This document shows positions 33,810 through 44,400 of a stretch of 64,000 bases of DNA, piece after piece. The DNA lies in the NCBI RefSeq assembly GCF_005860775.1, contig NZ_VCHQ01000001.1, positions 1 through 64,000 of the forward strand. The letters are read 5' to 3'. The position numbers and the translations under genes are program-made. Every line of letters starts with the position of its first letter. Position 1 is the first letter of the stretch. Under the pieces are notes generated by a model. That model ran no database searches, was not told where the DNA came from, and was given only the letters and a program-made list of their open reading frames with translations. This DNA comes from Klebsiella indica. Its GTDB lineage: Bacteria > Pseudomonadota > Gammaproteobacteria > Enterobacterales > Enterobacteriaceae.

Positions 33810-36230
33810 ATGAAATTTACTGCAATTGTTGGAACCACGTCGCCAAAGTCCTATAACCGAATGCTGCTTCAGTTTATGAAAGCGCATTTTAAAGACAAAG
33901 CTGAAATTGAGCTGTTAGAAATCAACGAAGTCCCGATGTTTAACCAGGACTGCCCGTCTAACAATCCACAGCTCCTGGAGATTAATGAAAAAATAGTGGC
34001 AAGCGATGGCGTCATTATTGCCACACCAGAATATAACCACTCCATTCCTTCCAGCCTGAAAAGCGTTCTGGAATGGTTAAGCTACGAACTTCATCCTCTG
34101 GATAACAAGCCGGTTATGATTCTGGGCGCGTCGATCGATTATCAAGGCTCTTCTCGCGCTCAGTTGCACCTTCGGCAGATACTCGATGCGCCCGGGGTCA
34201 ATGCCAATGTGATGCCTGGCTACGAATTCTTGCTGGGTAATGCCAATACGGCCTTTGACGAGAAGGGTCAGTTGAACAACGAAGGAACTATCGACTTTCT
34301 GGAAATCTGCTTCCTGAGATTCATGCGTTTTGCCAAAATCTCGAATCAATTAAATAAAGAAGAAGATTTTTCTTTCGTCCCTGGCACCTATGAAGTACAT
34401 GCATCAGGCCATGGAGGCGCCCTTCCCATGAAGGTTTCCTTCAGTGAAAAGAAAATCGAAAGCATTTATATTGACACCGCCGGTGAGACAGAAGGTCTGG
34501 CTGACGTCGTGTTTGTGAGAATTCCTGACAAGATAATCGAGGGTCAGACCCTGAATGTGGATGCGCTCTCTGGCGCATCAGAGACAAGTCACGCGGTAAT
34601 TGATGGTGTTGCCAAAGCCGTTAAACTGGCCGGTGTGAACCCTGACATCTTAAAGAAACGGCCAAAACCAGCCAGCAGTTTGAACCGTAGCGATGAAGAG
34701 TACACCTGTGATGTGGTTGTCGTTGGCGGAGGTGGCGCTGGCTTAAGCGCGGCGGCAACCGTCTTACAACAAGGCAAGCGTGCCATCGTTCTTGAAAAAT
34801 ACCCCGCGGTTGGCGGCAACACGATTCGTAGCGGTGGTCCAGTCAATGCTGCAGACCCTGAGTGGCAGAAGACATTTCAGGAAAATCCGGGCGAAAGACA
34901 TACTATCGAGGCGCTGTTAAACACCGATGAACGTGATATTCACCAGGAGTATCTGGCTGATTTCAGAGCGCTGAAAGCCGAATTTGCTGCCTACCAGGCG
35001 CAATTTGGCGATAACAAAGGCTTTCTGTTTGACTCTCCGCTGCTGCACAGAATGCAGACTTACTTCGGTGGCAAGCGTACTGATCTTCAGGGAAACAGCA
35101 TCTACGGCCAATACGACCTGGTTAAGATTCTGACCGACAGAGCCTTAGAGAGCGTTAAATGGCTTGAAGATATTGGTGTTGAATATAACAAAGAGATCGT
35201 TTTCGCTCCTGTTGGCGCACTATGGCGTCGAGGTCATAAACCGGTCAAAAAATATGGTACCGCCTTTATTCTGGCATTAAGCAAATACATTGAAGAGATG
35301 TCTGGCACCATTATTACCGATAGTCCGGCAAAAGAATTTCTCATCGAAAAGGGTGAAATTAAAGGGATTATCGCGACAGGTGTAAACGGACAAAAAATTA
35401 CCGTTCATGCTAAAGCGGTGATTCTGGCCAGCGGTGGTTTTGGTGCAAATACCAGGATGCTGAAACAGTACAACACCTACTGGAGCCATATTGCTGACGA
35501 CATCAAGACAACCAATTCCTACGCGATGACAGGTGACGGTATCCTTCTGGGTCAGTCAGTGGGCGCAGCCTTAACCGGCATGGGCTTCACCCAAATGATG
35601 CCGGTGGCCGACCCGAATACAGGCGAGCTCTTCAGTGGCCTTCAGGTACCACCAGAGAACTTCGTCATTGTAAATAAAGAGGGGAAACGTTTCATCAATG
35701 AATTTGCCGGGCGAGATGTTTTAACCAAAGCCGCACTGGCTGAAGGCGGCCTTTTCTATCTGATTGCTGATGATGAGATCAAGAAAACGGCTGCGAATAC
35801 CAGTCAGGAGAAAATTGATCGCCAGGTTGAAGCCGGTACGCTCTTTAGGGCAGATACGCTGGAAGAACTGGCGCTTAATGTCGGCATGAACCCGGATGTA
35901 CTCGTGGATACCATCAACAAATACAATCGCTATGTTGAAGCTGGTGAAGATCCTGAATTCCACAAAGATACGTTTAGCTTAAAGGTAGAAAAAGCGCCGT
36001 TCTATGCCACACCGAGGCAACCTGCTGTTCACCATACCATGGGCGGCCTGAAGATTGATGCCGCCACCAGGGTTCTGGATGAACACAACCAACCGATTAA
36101 GAACCTCTATGCTGCCGGCGAAGTCGCAGGGGGTATCCACGCCGGTAACCGCCTCGGTGGTAATGCACTGACTGACATTTTTACTTTTGGCCGAATTGCA
36201 GGCCAGACAGCGCTTGCAGAAATGAACTGA
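33810..36230 (+). CDS. Three-domain flavoprotein reductase (ArdA/CrdA-like, FMN_red + FMN_bind + FAD_binding_2)
   Basis: 806 residues. About 1-180: FMN_red domain ([20 protein letters not shown]). About 190-275: FMN_bind domain with the ApbE target site D251-A-L-S-G-A-S257, so FMN would attach to Ser257. About 298-806: FAD_binding_2 fumarate-reductase-type domain with [29 protein letters not shown], and the C-terminal [20 protein letters not shown]. No signal peptide. The layout is that of the soluble NADH:acrylate and NADH:(hydroxy)cinnamate reductases of Vibrio, which reduce C=C bonds using NADH via FMN_red. The true acceptor (fumarate, acrylate, cinnamate, urocanate or other) is not readable from motifs. 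Confidence 0.93.
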   Translation: MKFTAIVGTTSPKSYNRMLLQFMKAHFKDKAEIELLEINEVPMFNQDCPSNNPQLLEINEKIVASDGVIIATPEYNHSIPSSLKSVLEWLSYELHPLDNKPVMILGASIDYQGSSRAQLHLRQILDAPGVNANVMPGYEFLLGNANTAFDEKGQLNNEGTIDFLEICFLRFMRFAKISNQLNKEEDFSFVPGTYEVHASGHGGALPMKVSFSEKKIESIYIDTAGETEGLADVVFVRIPDKIIEGQTLNVDALSGASETSHAVIDGVAKAVKLAGVNPDILKKRPKPASSLNRSDEEYTCDVVVVGGGGAGLSAAATVLQQGKRAIVLEKYPAVGGNTIRSGGPVNAADPEWQKTFQENPGERHTIEALLNTDERDIHQEYLADFRALKAEFAAYQAQFGDNKGFLFDSPLLHRMQTYFGGKRTDLQGNSIYGQYDLVKILTDRALESVKWLEDIGVEYNKEIVFAPVGALWRRGHKPVKKYGTAFILALSKYIEEMSGTIITDSPAKEFLIEKGEIKGIIATGVNGQKITVHAKAVILASGGFGANTRMLKQYNTYWSHIADDIKTTNSYAMTGDGILLGQSVGAALTGMGFTQMMPVADPNTGELFSGLQVPPENFVIVNKEGKRFINEFAGRDVLTKAALAEGGLFYLIADDEIKKTAANTSQEKIDRQVEAGTLFRADTLEELALNVGMNPDVLVDTINKYNRYVEAGEDPEFHKDTFSLKVEKAPFYATPRQPAVHHTMGGLKIDAATRVLDEHNQPIKNLYAAGEVAGGIHAGNRLGGNALTDIFTFGRIAGQTALAEMN

Positions 36231-36256
36231 CTTAGCGTGGGGTCGTCGTTAACCGG

Positions 36257-36290
36257 AGAGATTAACCCAACTTGGGTTAATCTCTTTTTA
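36257..36290 (+). terminator. Rho-independent terminator of the reductase operon
   Basis: Near-perfect hairpin AGAGATTAACCCAA / TTGGGTTAATCTCT (14-base arms, minimal loop) followed by TTTTA, 26 bases past the reductase stop. Confidence 0.85.
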
Positions 36291-36496
36291 ATGCGAAACA
36301 TGAAAATATCCACCATATAACTGTGGATTTAGCAGACGAGAGTTGATGTGGTGATAATGAAAGAGTGACGATGCAACCCAATCACCTGACAGATCACGTG
36401 ATGAAAATTGATGCGATTTTGGGAGATAACGACACCACTACGACGCCAGGAGGAAATCAGGCAGGCTTAAAACTTGCCTAATCTATTGATAACAAA

Positions 36497-36573
36497 TGGT
36501 ACGCCCTACAGGGTTCGAACCTGTGACCTACGGCTTAGAAGGCCGTTGCTCTATCCAGCTGAGCTAAGGGCGC
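36497..36573 (-). tRNA. argU: tRNA-Arg (UCU anticodon)
   Basis: 77 bases. Minus-strand sequence begins GCGCCCTTAGCTCAGCTGGA, has anticodon loop CTTCTAA (UCU), T-loop GGTTCGAACC and encoded CCA; acceptor arms GCGCCC/GGGCGT pair apart from one end. It reads the rare AGA codon. argU is a frequent phage and island integration site, and the accessory reductase cluster lies on its 3' side, but no integrase is visible. Confidence 0.97.
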
Positions 36574-36916
36574 ATTGAGAAGTGGCAACTTCATGATATG
36601 CAATCGCCGGAATTATACGGTCCACGTCTGGTGAGTCAATGTATTTTGCCGTGAACCCCCGGTTGCCTGCGTAACCTGCCTGATTATACGGCGAAAGGCG
36701 TATAAAGTTTGTCCAACTCCATGTTTCTGCACGTTAACTTTAATTCTGTCTTAATGCGCTTTTTTTGTCCCTGTGACGATGCGGATAAAAACATTATTCA
36801 TCACTCATTATGCCAAAGGAAGATAAAATCTTAAACGAAGACTGACAGCGAGGCTGGCTTCTGACAAAATATCGTCATCCCCCTTTCGTAAAGATACAGA
36901 TGGAATCCTCTCTCTG
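36574..36916. other. Intergenic region between argU and folD
   Basis: About 340 bases holding the argU promoter and the folD promoter. Salmonella has the fim operon in this neighbourhood and E. coli the sfm operon; neither is present. No gene seen. Confidence 0.6.
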
Positions 36917-37783
36917 ATGGCAGCAAAAATTATTGACGGTAAAACGATTGCGCAGCAGGTACGCTCTGAAGTTGCGGAAAAAGTAAAGGCTCGCGTTGCG
37001 GCCGGAAAACGCGCACCAGGATTAGCCGTCGTACTGGTCGGCAGCAACCCGGCATCGCAGATTTATGTCGGCAGCAAGCGCAAAGCGTGTGAAGAGGTCG
37101 GCTTCGTCTCCCGCTCATACGATCTCCCGGAAACCACCAGTGAAGCAGAGTTACTGGAACTTATTGACACACTGAATGCCGATAACACTATTGATGGCAT
37201 TCTGGTCCAGCTACCGCTCCCCGCCGGCATTGACAATGTCAAAGTTCTGGAACGCATTTCACCAGACAAAGACGTCGACGGTTTCCATCCTTATAACGTC
37301 GGCCGCCTGTGCCAGCGGGCGCCGCGCCTGCGTCCGTGCACCCCGCGCGGCATCGTCACCCTGCTTGAACGTTACAACATCGATACCTACGGTCTGAACG
37401 CGGTGGTCATAGGCGCATCCAACATCGTCGGACGCCCGATGAGTATGGAACTTCTGCTGGCGGGCTGCACCACTACCGTCACCCACCGCTTTACTAAAAA
37501 CCTGCGTCATCATGTCGAACACGCCGACTTGCTGATCGTCGCCGTGGGCAAACCCGGCTTTATCCCGGGTGAGTGGATCAAAGAAGGCGCGATCGTGGTA
37601 GATGTCGGGATTAACCGCCTGGAAAACGGCAAAGTGGTTGGCGATGTGGTTTATGAAGACGCCGCCGCACGTGCGTCATACATCACGCCGGTCCCCGGCG
37701 GCGTTGGTCCGATGACCGTTGCCACTCTCATTCAGAACACGCTGCAGGCGTGCGAAGAGTACCACGATATTCAGGAGGCCTGA
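36917..37783 (+). CDS. folD: Bifunctional methylenetetrahydrofolate dehydrogenase/cyclohydrolase
   Basis: Interconverts 5,10-methylene-, methenyl- and 10-formyl-tetrahydrofolate in one-carbon metabolism. 288 residues, starting [19 protein letters not shown]. Catalytic lysine region [17 protein letters not shown], folate motif VQLPLP, and the NADP-binding [15 protein letters not shown]. The end [15 protein letters not shown] is the family signature. Full length. The ybcJ ATG follows 1 base after its stop. Confidence 0.97.
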   Translation: MAAKIIDGKTIAQQVRSEVAEKVKARVAAGKRAPGLAVVLVGSNPASQIYVGSKRKACEEVGFVSRSYDLPETTSEAELLELIDTLNADNTIDGILVQLPLPAGIDNVKVLERISPDKDVDGFHPYNVGRLCQRAPRLRPCTPRGIVTLLERYNIDTYGLNAVVIGASNIVGRPMSMELLLAGCTTTVTHRFTKNLRHHVEHADLLIVAVGKPGFIPGEWIKEGAIVVDVGINRLENGKVVGDVVYEDAAARASYITPVPGGVGPMTVATLIQNTLQACEEYHDIQEA

Positions 37784-37784
37784 G

Positions 37785-37997
37785 ATGGCGAATTTTTCTT
37801 TAGGCAAGCACCCGCACGTTGAACTGTGCGATCTGCTGAAGCTGGAAGGCTGGAGCGAAAGCGGCGCGCAGGCGAAAATCGCCATTGCTGACGGTCTGGT
37901 CAAAGTCGACGGCACGGTAGAAACCCGCAAACGCTGTAAAATCATCGCCGGGCAAACGGTCAGTTTTGAAGGTCAGAGCGTTACCGTTACCGCGTAA
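37785..37997 (+). CDS. ybcJ: S4-domain RNA-binding protein YbcJ
   Basis: 70-residue S4-like protein. It starts MANFSLGKHPHVELCDLLKL and carries the S4 core GAQAKIAIADGLVKVDGTVE and ETRKRCKII. Its ribosome site (CAGGAGG) lies inside the end of folD, so the pair is translationally coupled. Predicted small RNA/ribosome-associated protein; precise role unknown in the family. Confidence 0.93.
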   Translation: MANFSLGKHPHVELCDLLKLEGWSESGAQAKIAIADGLVKVDGTVETRKRCKIIAGQTVSFEGQSVTVTA

Positions 37998-38030
37998 AAG
38001 CACTGGCGCCGCAACCCGGCGCCTTAACAA

Positions 38031-38774
38031 TTATCCCCGTCCGACAAACGGCATTTTGTTCGCCATAATCGTCAGCTCCAGCACATTTGTCGTTGGCGGC
38101 AATGCCGCAATCATCTGAATCGCCGCCGCAACGTCAGCCACATCCATCATCGCCTCGGCCGCAATTGTCCCGTCTGCCTGATAAACGCCTTTACGCATTC
38201 GTGCAGATAGCTGCGTTTCGGCGTTGCCGACGTTAATCTGCCCACAGGCGATATTAAATTGTCGGCAATCGAGCGCGATGGATTTAGTCAGCCCGGTAAT
38301 CGCGTGCTTCGAGGCGGTATAGGGTGCGCTGTACAGGCGTGGCGTAGTTGCAGAAATGGAGGCGTTATTAATAATACGTCCGCCCATCGGCTGCTGCTGT
38401 TTCATGATCTTGATAGCTTCTTTGGCGCAGAGGAAACTGGCATGCACGTTAAGATTAAATACCCGCTGCCACTCTTCAAACGGGATCTCTTCAATCGATT
38501 TAGCAGGGCTATTATTGCCTGCATTATTAAACAGCAGATCCAGACGGCCAAAATGTCGGCTGATACGCTGAAAAAGCGCCTCTACCTGCTGAGGGTCGGT
38601 CACATCGGCAGCAATTGGCACAAATCGTTCCGCGTCCAGCCCCTGAGCGCACTCGATAAGCGGCTGTTCGTTACGCGCCACCACGACCACCACGTAGTTC
38701 ATCTGATACAGCGCTTTCGCCGCTGCATAGCCAATACCTTTACTTCCCCCGGTAACCAGCGCCACCTTCTGCAT
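38031..38774 (-). CDS. Short-chain dehydrogenase/reductase
   Basis: 247-residue NAD(P)-dependent oxidoreductase of the classical SDR type: TGGSKGIG cofactor loop, NNAGNNSP, catalytic Ser (NNASISA) and YTASK active site. The substrate is not predictable. It converges with ybcJ. The family's C-terminal end (VLELTIMANKMPFVGRG) resembles YciK/YdfG-type enzymes. In E. coli this position holds ybcI instead, so this gene is a lineage-specific occupant. Confidence 0.88.
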   Translation of the reverse strand: MQKVALVTGGSKGIGYAAAKALYQMNYVVVVVARNEQPLIECAQGLDAERFVPIAADVTDPQQVEALFQRISRHFGRLDLLFNNAGNNSPAKSIEEIPFEEWQRVFNLNVHASFLCAKEAIKIMKQQQPMGGRIINNASISATTPRLYSAPYTASKHAITGLTKSIALDCRQFNIACGQINVGNAETQLSARMRKGVYQADGTIAAEAMMDVADVAAAIQMIAALPPTTNVLELTIMANKMPFVGRG

Positions 38775-38885
38775 ATCTCTTCTCCCTTATGATGTTCGTT
38801 TCACGCTAGCGCGTTAGCGGCTTTACGGGAATGGAAGAATGCAAAAATCAGGTGCGAAGATCTGTTCATTTGCCTGAATCGGGGC

Positions 38886-38917
38886 AAAAAAAGCCGGGGA
38901 TAGCCCCGGCAAAAAAG
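38886..38917. terminator. Bidirectional terminator after cysS
   Basis: Stem GCCGGGG / CCCCGGC with loop ATAG, flanked by A and T runs on either strand. On the minus strand it ends with seven T residues, 12 bases past the cysS stop. Confidence 0.85.
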
Positions 38918-38928
38918 AGAGAATACGG

Positions 38929-40314
38929 TTATTTACGGCGCCAGGTCGTCCCCTGCGGGCCATCTTCCAGCACTATACCCATTTCGTTGAGACGGTCACG
39001 TGCGGCATCCGCCGCCGCCCAGTCTTTCGCTTTACGCGCGTCCAGACGCTGCTGGATCAGCGACTCAATTTCCGCCACTTCACCGTCATCCGCCTGCGCG
39101 CCGCTCTGCAGGAAAGCGTCCGGATCCTGCTCCAGCAGGCCCAGCACCGAAGAGAGCTTACGCATATGCGCCGCCATGGCGTTAGCGGCGGCAACATCTT
39201 CAGTTTTCAGACGGTTCACTTCACGCGCCATATCGAACAGCACAGAATACGCTTCCGGGGTGTTGAAATCGTCGTTCATTGCGTCGATAAAGCGCGCTTC
39301 AAACGCCTCGCCACCGGCTGGCTCTGCGGTTTTATCGGTTCCGCGCAGCGCGGTATACAGACGCTCCAGCGCGGAGCGCGCCTGCTTTAAGTTCTCTTCG
39401 CTGTAGTTCAGCTGGCTGCGGTAGTGGCCGGACATCAGGAAGTAGCGAATGGTTTCCGCATCGTAATACTTCAGCACATCGCGCACGGTAAAGAAGTTGC
39501 CCAGCGATTTGGACATTTTCTCGCGATCAACCATCACCATCCCGGAGTGCATCCAGTAATTGACATACTCACCGTCGTGGGCGCAGGTGGACTGCGCGAT
39601 TTCGTTTTCGTGATGCGGAAACATCAGATCCGAACCGCCGCCGTGAATATCAAAATGGTTGCCCAGTTGTTTGCAGTTCATCGCTGAACACTCAATGTGC
39701 CAGCCTGGACGCCCTGCTCCCCACGGCGACGGCCAGCTCGGTTCGCCCTCTTTCGACATTTTCCACAATACGAAGTCCATCGGGTTATGTTTAACATCAA
39801 CCACATCAACGCGAGCGCCCGCCTGCAACTGGTCGAGATCCTGACGCGACAGTTGACCGTAGTTCGGATCGGTCGGCACATCGAACATCACGTCGCCATT
39901 GTCGGCGACGTAAGCGTGGCCTTTAGCGAGCAGTTGCTCGGTGATCTCAATGATTTCCGCAATATGGTGGGTCGCACGCGGCTCCTGATCCGGGCGCAAA
40001 ATATTCAGCGCGTCGAAGTCTTTATGCATCTCGGCAATCATGCGATCCACCAGAGCGACAAAACTTTCACCGTTTTCATTCGCACGTTTAATGATTTTAT
40101 CGTCAATATCAGTGATATTACGTACATACTTCAGCTTATAGCCGAGAAAACGCAGGTAACGGGAAACGACATCAAACGAGACGAAGGTACGGCCGTGACC
40201 AATATGACAGAGGTCGTAAACGGTAATTCCACACACGTACATGCCGACTTCCCCGGCATGAATAGGTTTAAATTCCTCTTTTTGGCGCGTCAGTGTATTA
40301 AAAATTTTTAACAT
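38929..40314 (-). CDS. cysS: Cysteine--tRNA ligase
   Basis: Class I synthetase, 461 residues. The zinc-site cysteine and HIGH-type motif are in [20 protein letters not shown]; the KMSKS motif is [11 protein letters not shown]. Zinc ligand region WHIECSAM and HHENE. Start [12 protein letters not shown] at 40314 is canonical; four extra codons upstream are rejected. Divergent from ppiB as in E. coli. Confidence 0.97.
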   Translation of the reverse strand: MLKIFNTLTRQKEEFKPIHAGEVGMYVCGITVYDLCHIGHGRTFVSFDVVSRYLRFLGYKLKYVRNITDIDDKIIKRANENGESFVALVDRMIAEMHKDFDALNILRPDQEPRATHHIAEIIEITEQLLAKGHAYVADNGDVMFDVPTDPNYGQLSRQDLDQLQAGARVDVVDVKHNPMDFVLWKMSKEGEPSWPSPWGAGRPGWHIECSAMNCKQLGNHFDIHGGGSDLMFPHHENEIAQSTCAHDGEYVNYWMHSGMVMVDREKMSKSLGNFFTVRDVLKYYDAETIRYFLMSGHYRSQLNYSEENLKQARSALERLYTALRGTDKTAEPAGGEAFEARFIDAMNDDFNTPEAYSVLFDMAREVNRLKTEDVAAANAMAAHMRKLSSVLGLLEQDPDAFLQSGAQADDGEVAEIESLIQQRLDARKAKDWAAADAARDRLNEMGIVLEDGPQGTTWRRK

Positions 40315-40487
40315 CGAAGATTCCATGTAGACGTGTGTGGATATAAGCCGCGTATTCTAACCTTAATTCAATCCTGAAGCAGCACACATTGCAAGGTGAT
40401 CCAACTCCGCGGTTATGCTATAACACCCCACTATATCTCACCCGACACCGGGTGCAGGCACCACAATCATCGGAACAGGATGCAAAA

Positions 40488-40982
40488 ATGGTTACTTTCC
40501 ACACCAATCATGGCGATATCGTAATCAAGACGTTTGACGACAAAGCGCCGGAAACAGTTAAAAACTTCCTGGACTACTGTCGCGAAGGTTTCTACGATAA
40601 CACCATTTTCCACCGTGTTATCAATGGCTTTATGATTCAGGGTGGCGGTTTTGAGCCGGGTATGAATCAAAAAACCACTAAATCTCCGATTCAGAACGAA
40701 GCCAACAACGGTCTGAAAAACACCCGCGGCACTCTGGCAATGGCCCGCACTCAGGCCCCACACTCCGCTACCGCTCAGTTCTTCATCAACGTCGCCGATA
40801 ACGACTTCCTGAACTTCTCCGGCGAAAGCCTGCAGGGTTGGGGCTACTGCGTATTCGCAGAAGTCGTGGAAGGTATGGATGTTGTCGACAAAATCAAAGC
40901 GGTATCGACCGGCCGTAGCGGCATGCACCAGGATGTGCCGAAAGAAGATGTTGTGATCAAAAGCGTCACCGTCAGCGAGTAA
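40488..40982 (+). CDS. ppiB: Cytoplasmic peptidyl-prolyl isomerase B (cyclophilin)
   Basis: 164-residue single-domain cyclophilin. It starts [20 protein letters not shown]; active-site [13 protein letters not shown] and [14 protein letters not shown] match E. coli PpiB almost exactly. No signal peptide. GGAACAGG is a modest ribosome site. The lpxH start follows 3 bases after its stop. Confidence 0.97.
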   Translation: MVTFHTNHGDIVIKTFDDKAPETVKNFLDYCREGFYDNTIFHRVINGFMIQGGGFEPGMNQKTTKSPIQNEANNGLKNTRGTLAMARTQAPHSATAQFFINVADNDFLNFSGESLQGWGYCVFAEVVEGMDVVDKIKAVSTGRSGMHQDVPKEDVVIKSVTVSE

Positions 40983-40985
40983 TTC

Positions 40986-41762
40986 GTGGCGACACTTTTT
41001 ATTGCGGACCTGCATCTGCAAACGGAAGAACCGGCGATTACCGCCGGTTTTCTGCGCTTTTTACAGGGGGAAGCCCGCGAGGCGGACGCCCTGTATATCC
41101 TCGGCGACCTGTTTGAGGCCTGGATCGGCGATGACGATCCGAACCCGCTGCATCGGCAAATCGCCGCCTCCCTCAAAGCATTAGCCGACTGCGGCGTCCC
41201 CTGCTACTTCATCCACGGCAACCGCGATTTTCTCGTCGGCAAGCGATTTGCCCGCGAAAGCGCAATGACCCTGCTGCCGGAAGAACAGCTTCTCGATCTC
41301 TACGGGCGGAAAGTGCTGATTATGCACGGCGACACCCTGTGCACCGACGATGCGGGCTATCTGGCCTTTCGCGCAAAAGTCCACAATCCCTGGATCCAGC
41401 GCCTGTTTCTGGCTCTGCCGCTGTTTCTCCGCCGCCGTATCGCCGCCAGAATGCGCGCCGACAGCAAAGCGGCCAACAGCAGCAAGTCGCTGGAAATTAT
41501 GGACGTAAATCCGCAGGCGGTAGTTGATATCATGGAGAAGCATCGCGTTCAGTGGCTGATTCACGGGCATACGCATCGCCCTGCCATTCATCAGTTACAA
41601 GCCAACGGCATAACCGCTTATCGTGTGGTGCTCGGCGCCTGGCATCACGAAGGCTCCATGGTCAAAGTGACGCCTGAAGATGTTGAGCTGATTTATTTTC
41701 CTTTTCAGGATGCGCCCCTGATTACCGAACCAAATTCCTCTCAAGCGCTGAATCCAGGATAA
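40986..41762 (+). CDS. lpxH: UDP-2,3-diacylglucosamine pyrophosphatase (GTG start, extended C-terminus)
   Basis: Hydrolyses UDP-2,3-diacylglucosamine to lipid X in lipid A synthesis, at the inner face of the inner membrane. Metallophosphoesterase motifs: [25 protein letters not shown] and HGHTHRP. The start codon is GTG at 40986. 258 residues against 240 in E. coli: after the usual end (VELIYFPF) it runs on for about 18 residues ([18 protein letters not shown]). The extension lies at the junction with an AT-rich acquired gene. Confidence 0.95.
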   Translation: MATLFIADLHLQTEEPAITAGFLRFLQGEAREADALYILGDLFEAWIGDDDPNPLHRQIAASLKALADCGVPCYFIHGNRDFLVGKRFARESAMTLLPEEQLLDLYGRKVLIMHGDTLCTDDAGYLAFRAKVHNPWIQRLFLALPLFLRRRIAARMRADSKAANSSKSLEIMDVNPQAVVDIMEKHRVQWLIHGHTHRPAIHQLQANGITAYRVVLGAWHHEGSMVKVTPEDVELIYFPFQDAPLITEPNSSQALNPG

Positions 41763-41804
41763 AAGCACTTGAGAGTGCATACTGATACCGTGAGGCTCTG
41801 TCAC

Positions 41805-43289
41805 CTATCTTAGTTTCGTTACCCGACCATCCTCGTGATAACGCAATGGTGAATGCTGACGAACATAATTTTCAAATAAAGCATTCATCGATCCTACACT
41901 TTCAATATATCGCGCTTGTTGAATAATATGATAAAGAGAGTCAGCATGTTTAGATTCTTCATAATGCCAGTCAACCAGCGCAAGGGTGTAGTTTTTATTT
42001 TTATCAATAACGTTTTCATTAATTAACACATCACCAACTATTCGTTTATTTAATGGTCGTGTCGAGTCATAACTAAAGCGTATTCCCGACACCTGCTGAA
42101 AATACGTTTTTAATCCCGCTTCTAATAACGTCAGTAAATCTGCTCCCTTAATTTCAACCTTAACAATATCAAAGTCCTCGGTCAAAATATTAACCAGATC
42201 CTTTTTTGTTATTTCTCCGGGCCCCATTGAAGCACTAATTAAGGGGGCAAAAATAATAGCCGTGTCAGTTCCTGCTTTTTCACGAATCATATCACTGAGC
42301 ATATTTCCCAGATTCGTCTCACGGCTTCTGACATCATAGCGATCGCCATTCAGTTTCTCACTGGCGTTTCCTATCACCTCAGAATAAGCAGTGTCTATTC
42401 GCGCATTGGCTTGTTGAACAATTTTATCAATAGATTGATCCTTTTTAACTAAAGAAGCTAACTGATGATTAATCAGAGCGGCTTGTTTATGATTAAGTTT
42501 CCCATCCACAAATTCCAGATTAACAATTCCAAGGTTATGTGTTCTATGACCCGTTTGCGCAATCAACACATCGTTGACAACCTGTCCCTTTTCCAGAGCG
42601 GTATGACTATGTCCATCAATAATTACATCAATACCCGCCACTTCCTCCGCTAATTTTTGCGAATGATTACGATCGGCTTTATTTAGCCCGAGATGAGATA
42701 GCGCAATAATCACATCTACCTTTTCAGCTTGTAAGCTTTGCACCATTTCTTTGGCGATCGCAACAGGATCAAGTAATTTCACACCCGCAATATTTTCCGG
42801 TCTTGCGGTAATCGTTTGGGTTGACACACCAAAAATGCCCACTTTAATGCCATCAATATCTTTAATAATAAAATTCCTGGTAAAATCCTGCCCGTTATCG
42901 TACTTAACATTTGCGGCCAGTAGTGGATAATTCAGCTTTTTCATCAATGTTTGCAAGCGGCTTTGGCCATAAATAAATTCATGATTTCCAATTACCGCAG
43001 CATCATACCCTACTTCATTCATAATATTGACAATAGTGTCACCCTTATCCATACTACAAATTAACTTCCCCTGAATAAAGTCACCACCATCGACAACCAG
43101 TACGTTACGATTAATTGTTTTAATCGTATCAACCAATGTTTTAATACGCGCAAAGCCAATGGCATTCTTATCTTCACTGACTCGACAATGTGTGTCATTG
43201 GTATGAATTATTGTCATTGTTTTATTGCGTTCACCCGCCCAACAAAAACAAGACGAAAACATTAACAGTAATGATAAAAGCATTCTCAT
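41805..43289 (-). CDS. Secreted 5'-nucleotidase/metallophosphoesterase (UshA-like paralogue)
   Basis: 494 residues. Signal peptide MRMLLSLLLMFSSCFCWA. Calcineurin-type metal motifs in order: IIHTNDTHCR, DGGDFIQGK, GNHEF, LSHLGLN, and DGHSHTALE. The C-terminal 5'-nucleotidase substrate domain is from about residue 300. Predicted periplasmic release of nucleosides or phosphate from nucleotides; closer to short UshA-like or NutA-type proteins than to the UshA gene at 60.6 kb. The gene is visibly AT-rich, unlike lpxH and purE on either side, which suggests acquisition. Start at 43289; the upstream frame lacks coding character. Confidence 0.87.
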   Translation of the reverse strand: MRMLLSLLLMFSSCFCWAGERNKTMTIIHTNDTHCRVSEDKNAIGFARIKTLVDTIKTINRNVLVVDGGDFIQGKLICSMDKGDTIVNIMNEVGYDAAVIGNHEFIYGQSRLQTLMKKLNYPLLAANVKYDNGQDFTRNFIIKDIDGIKVGIFGVSTQTITARPENIAGVKLLDPVAIAKEMVQSLQAEKVDVIIALSHLGLNKADRNHSQKLAEEVAGIDVIIDGHSHTALEKGQVVNDVLIAQTGHRTHNLGIVNLEFVDGKLNHKQAALINHQLASLVKKDQSIDKIVQQANARIDTAYSEVIGNASEKLNGDRYDVRSRETNLGNMLSDMIREKAGTDTAIIFAPLISASMGPGEITKKDLVNILTEDFDIVKVEIKGADLLTLLEAGLKTYFQQVSGIRFSYDSTRPLNKRIVGDVLINENVIDKNKNYTLALVDWHYEESKHADSLYHIIQQARYIESVGSMNALFENYVRQHSPLRYHEDGRVTKLR

Positions 43290-43890
43290 ATATTTAATCC
43301 TTAGTTTATTACTGACTCTCCCTAAAAAAATCGAGTCGCAGGGAAATGCTTCAGGTATATTCAAGAAATGAATAACACCAGAGACATTCCGCATAATAAA
43401 ATCCGCCAGATTAATAAATTAACCTAGTCTATATATACGCCCCAATTTATTCAGGATACAAATCCATTATCGTGCATAGTCATTGTATACATTATCAGTC
43501 AGAATTTATCGTTGTTAACGACGCGTTGAGAATTCAGTCACGTATCCAGTCATGTAGTTATCTCCTTCGGCTCGCTGACCGTACTGGAGTTTGCGGTTTT
43601 ATTATCGGGATCTAATTTTACGCGATTTATCTCTGTCTGTACGCGCCATATAAGAAACGCTTTACGCAAATACAAATGCTGATGATGAGCATTCCCATAC
43701 TTTCCTGGGGCTGGTTTTTACCTTTTTTGCCAGCGCGACCACCGCTCATAACTGGCGTGTTTCATCAGATACAGATAAGACAAAAGACGGTTATCCGCGC
43801 GCACGCAACCGTTTTCCTGACCGCAAGATCATGCTATTCTCTGTGGCCTCTAAAGCAGTGTGAAACACACCCACAGGAGTTTTAAGACGC
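43290..43890. other. AT-rich gap upstream of purE
   Basis: About 600 bases. The left half is the presumed promoter side of the AT-rich nucleotidase gene. A fragment ATCGAGTCGCAGGGAAATGC near 43330 recalls a family-A repeat end. The right 100 bases hold the purE promoter and PurR site. No gene recognised. Confidence 0.5.
43803..43818. promoter_or_regulatory. PurR operator of purEK
   Basis: ACGCAACCGTTTTCCT fits the PurR consensus ACGCAAACGTTTTCNT, about 73 bases before the purE start, matching the known E. coli purE operator. Confidence 0.85.
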
Positions 43891-44400
43891 ATGTCTTCCC
43901 GCAATAATTCGGCGCGTATCGCCATCGTGATGGGGTCCAAAAGCGACTGGGCTACCATGCAGTTTACCGCAGAAATCCTTGATGCCCTGAACGTTCCGTA
44001 CCATGTCGAAGTAGTCTCAGCACACCGCACGCCCGATAAACTGTTCAGCTTCGCCGAAAACGCGGAAGAGAACGGTTTTCAGGTCATTATTGCTGGTGCG
44101 GGCGGCGCGGCGCATCTGCCGGGTATGATTGCGGCGAAAACGCTGGTGCCGGTTTTAGGCGTACCGGTACAAAGCGCGGCGCTGAGCGGCGTTGACAGCC
44201 TCTACTCCATCGTCCAGATGCCGCGCGGTATCCCGGTGGGCACGCTGGCGATCGGTAAAGCCGGCGCCGCCAATGCCGCCCTGCTGGCTGCGCAGATCCT
44301 CGCCCGGCACGATGCGGAACTGCACCAGCGCCTCAGCGCCTGGCGCCAGGCGCAAACCGATGAAGTACTGGATAACCCGGATCCGCGGGGTGCGGCATGA
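43891..44400 (+). CDS. purE: N5-carboxyaminoimidazole ribonucleotide mutase
   Basis: Purine synthesis: converts N5-CAIR to CAIR. 169 residues. Motifs: [23 protein letters not shown] and [16 protein letters not shown]. Full length. Overlaps purK by 4 bases (ATGA), so coupled translation is expected. Under PurR control by the operator upstream. Confidence 0.97.
   Translation: MSSRNNSARIAIVMGSKSDWATMQFTAEILDALNVPYHVEVVSAHRTPDKLFSFAENAEENGFQVIIAGAGGAAHLPGMIAAKTLVPVLGVPVQSAALSGVDSLYSIVQMPRGIPVGTLAIGKAGAANAALLAAQILARHDAELHQRLSAWRQAQTDEVLDNPDPRGAA

Noticed and set aside
31166-36230. Periplasmic flavocytochrome-type fumarate or urocanate reductase
   Set aside because: The flavoprotein has no signal peptide and no haem CxxCH motifs, and its ApbE is leaderless; an N-terminal FMN_red domain points to a soluble NAD(P)H-linked enzyme.
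36231-36573. Integrated prophage or island boundary at argU
   Set aside because: argU is a common attachment site and accessory genes lie on its 3' side, but no integrase is present and I saw no second copy of the tRNA 3' end as an attachment repeat.
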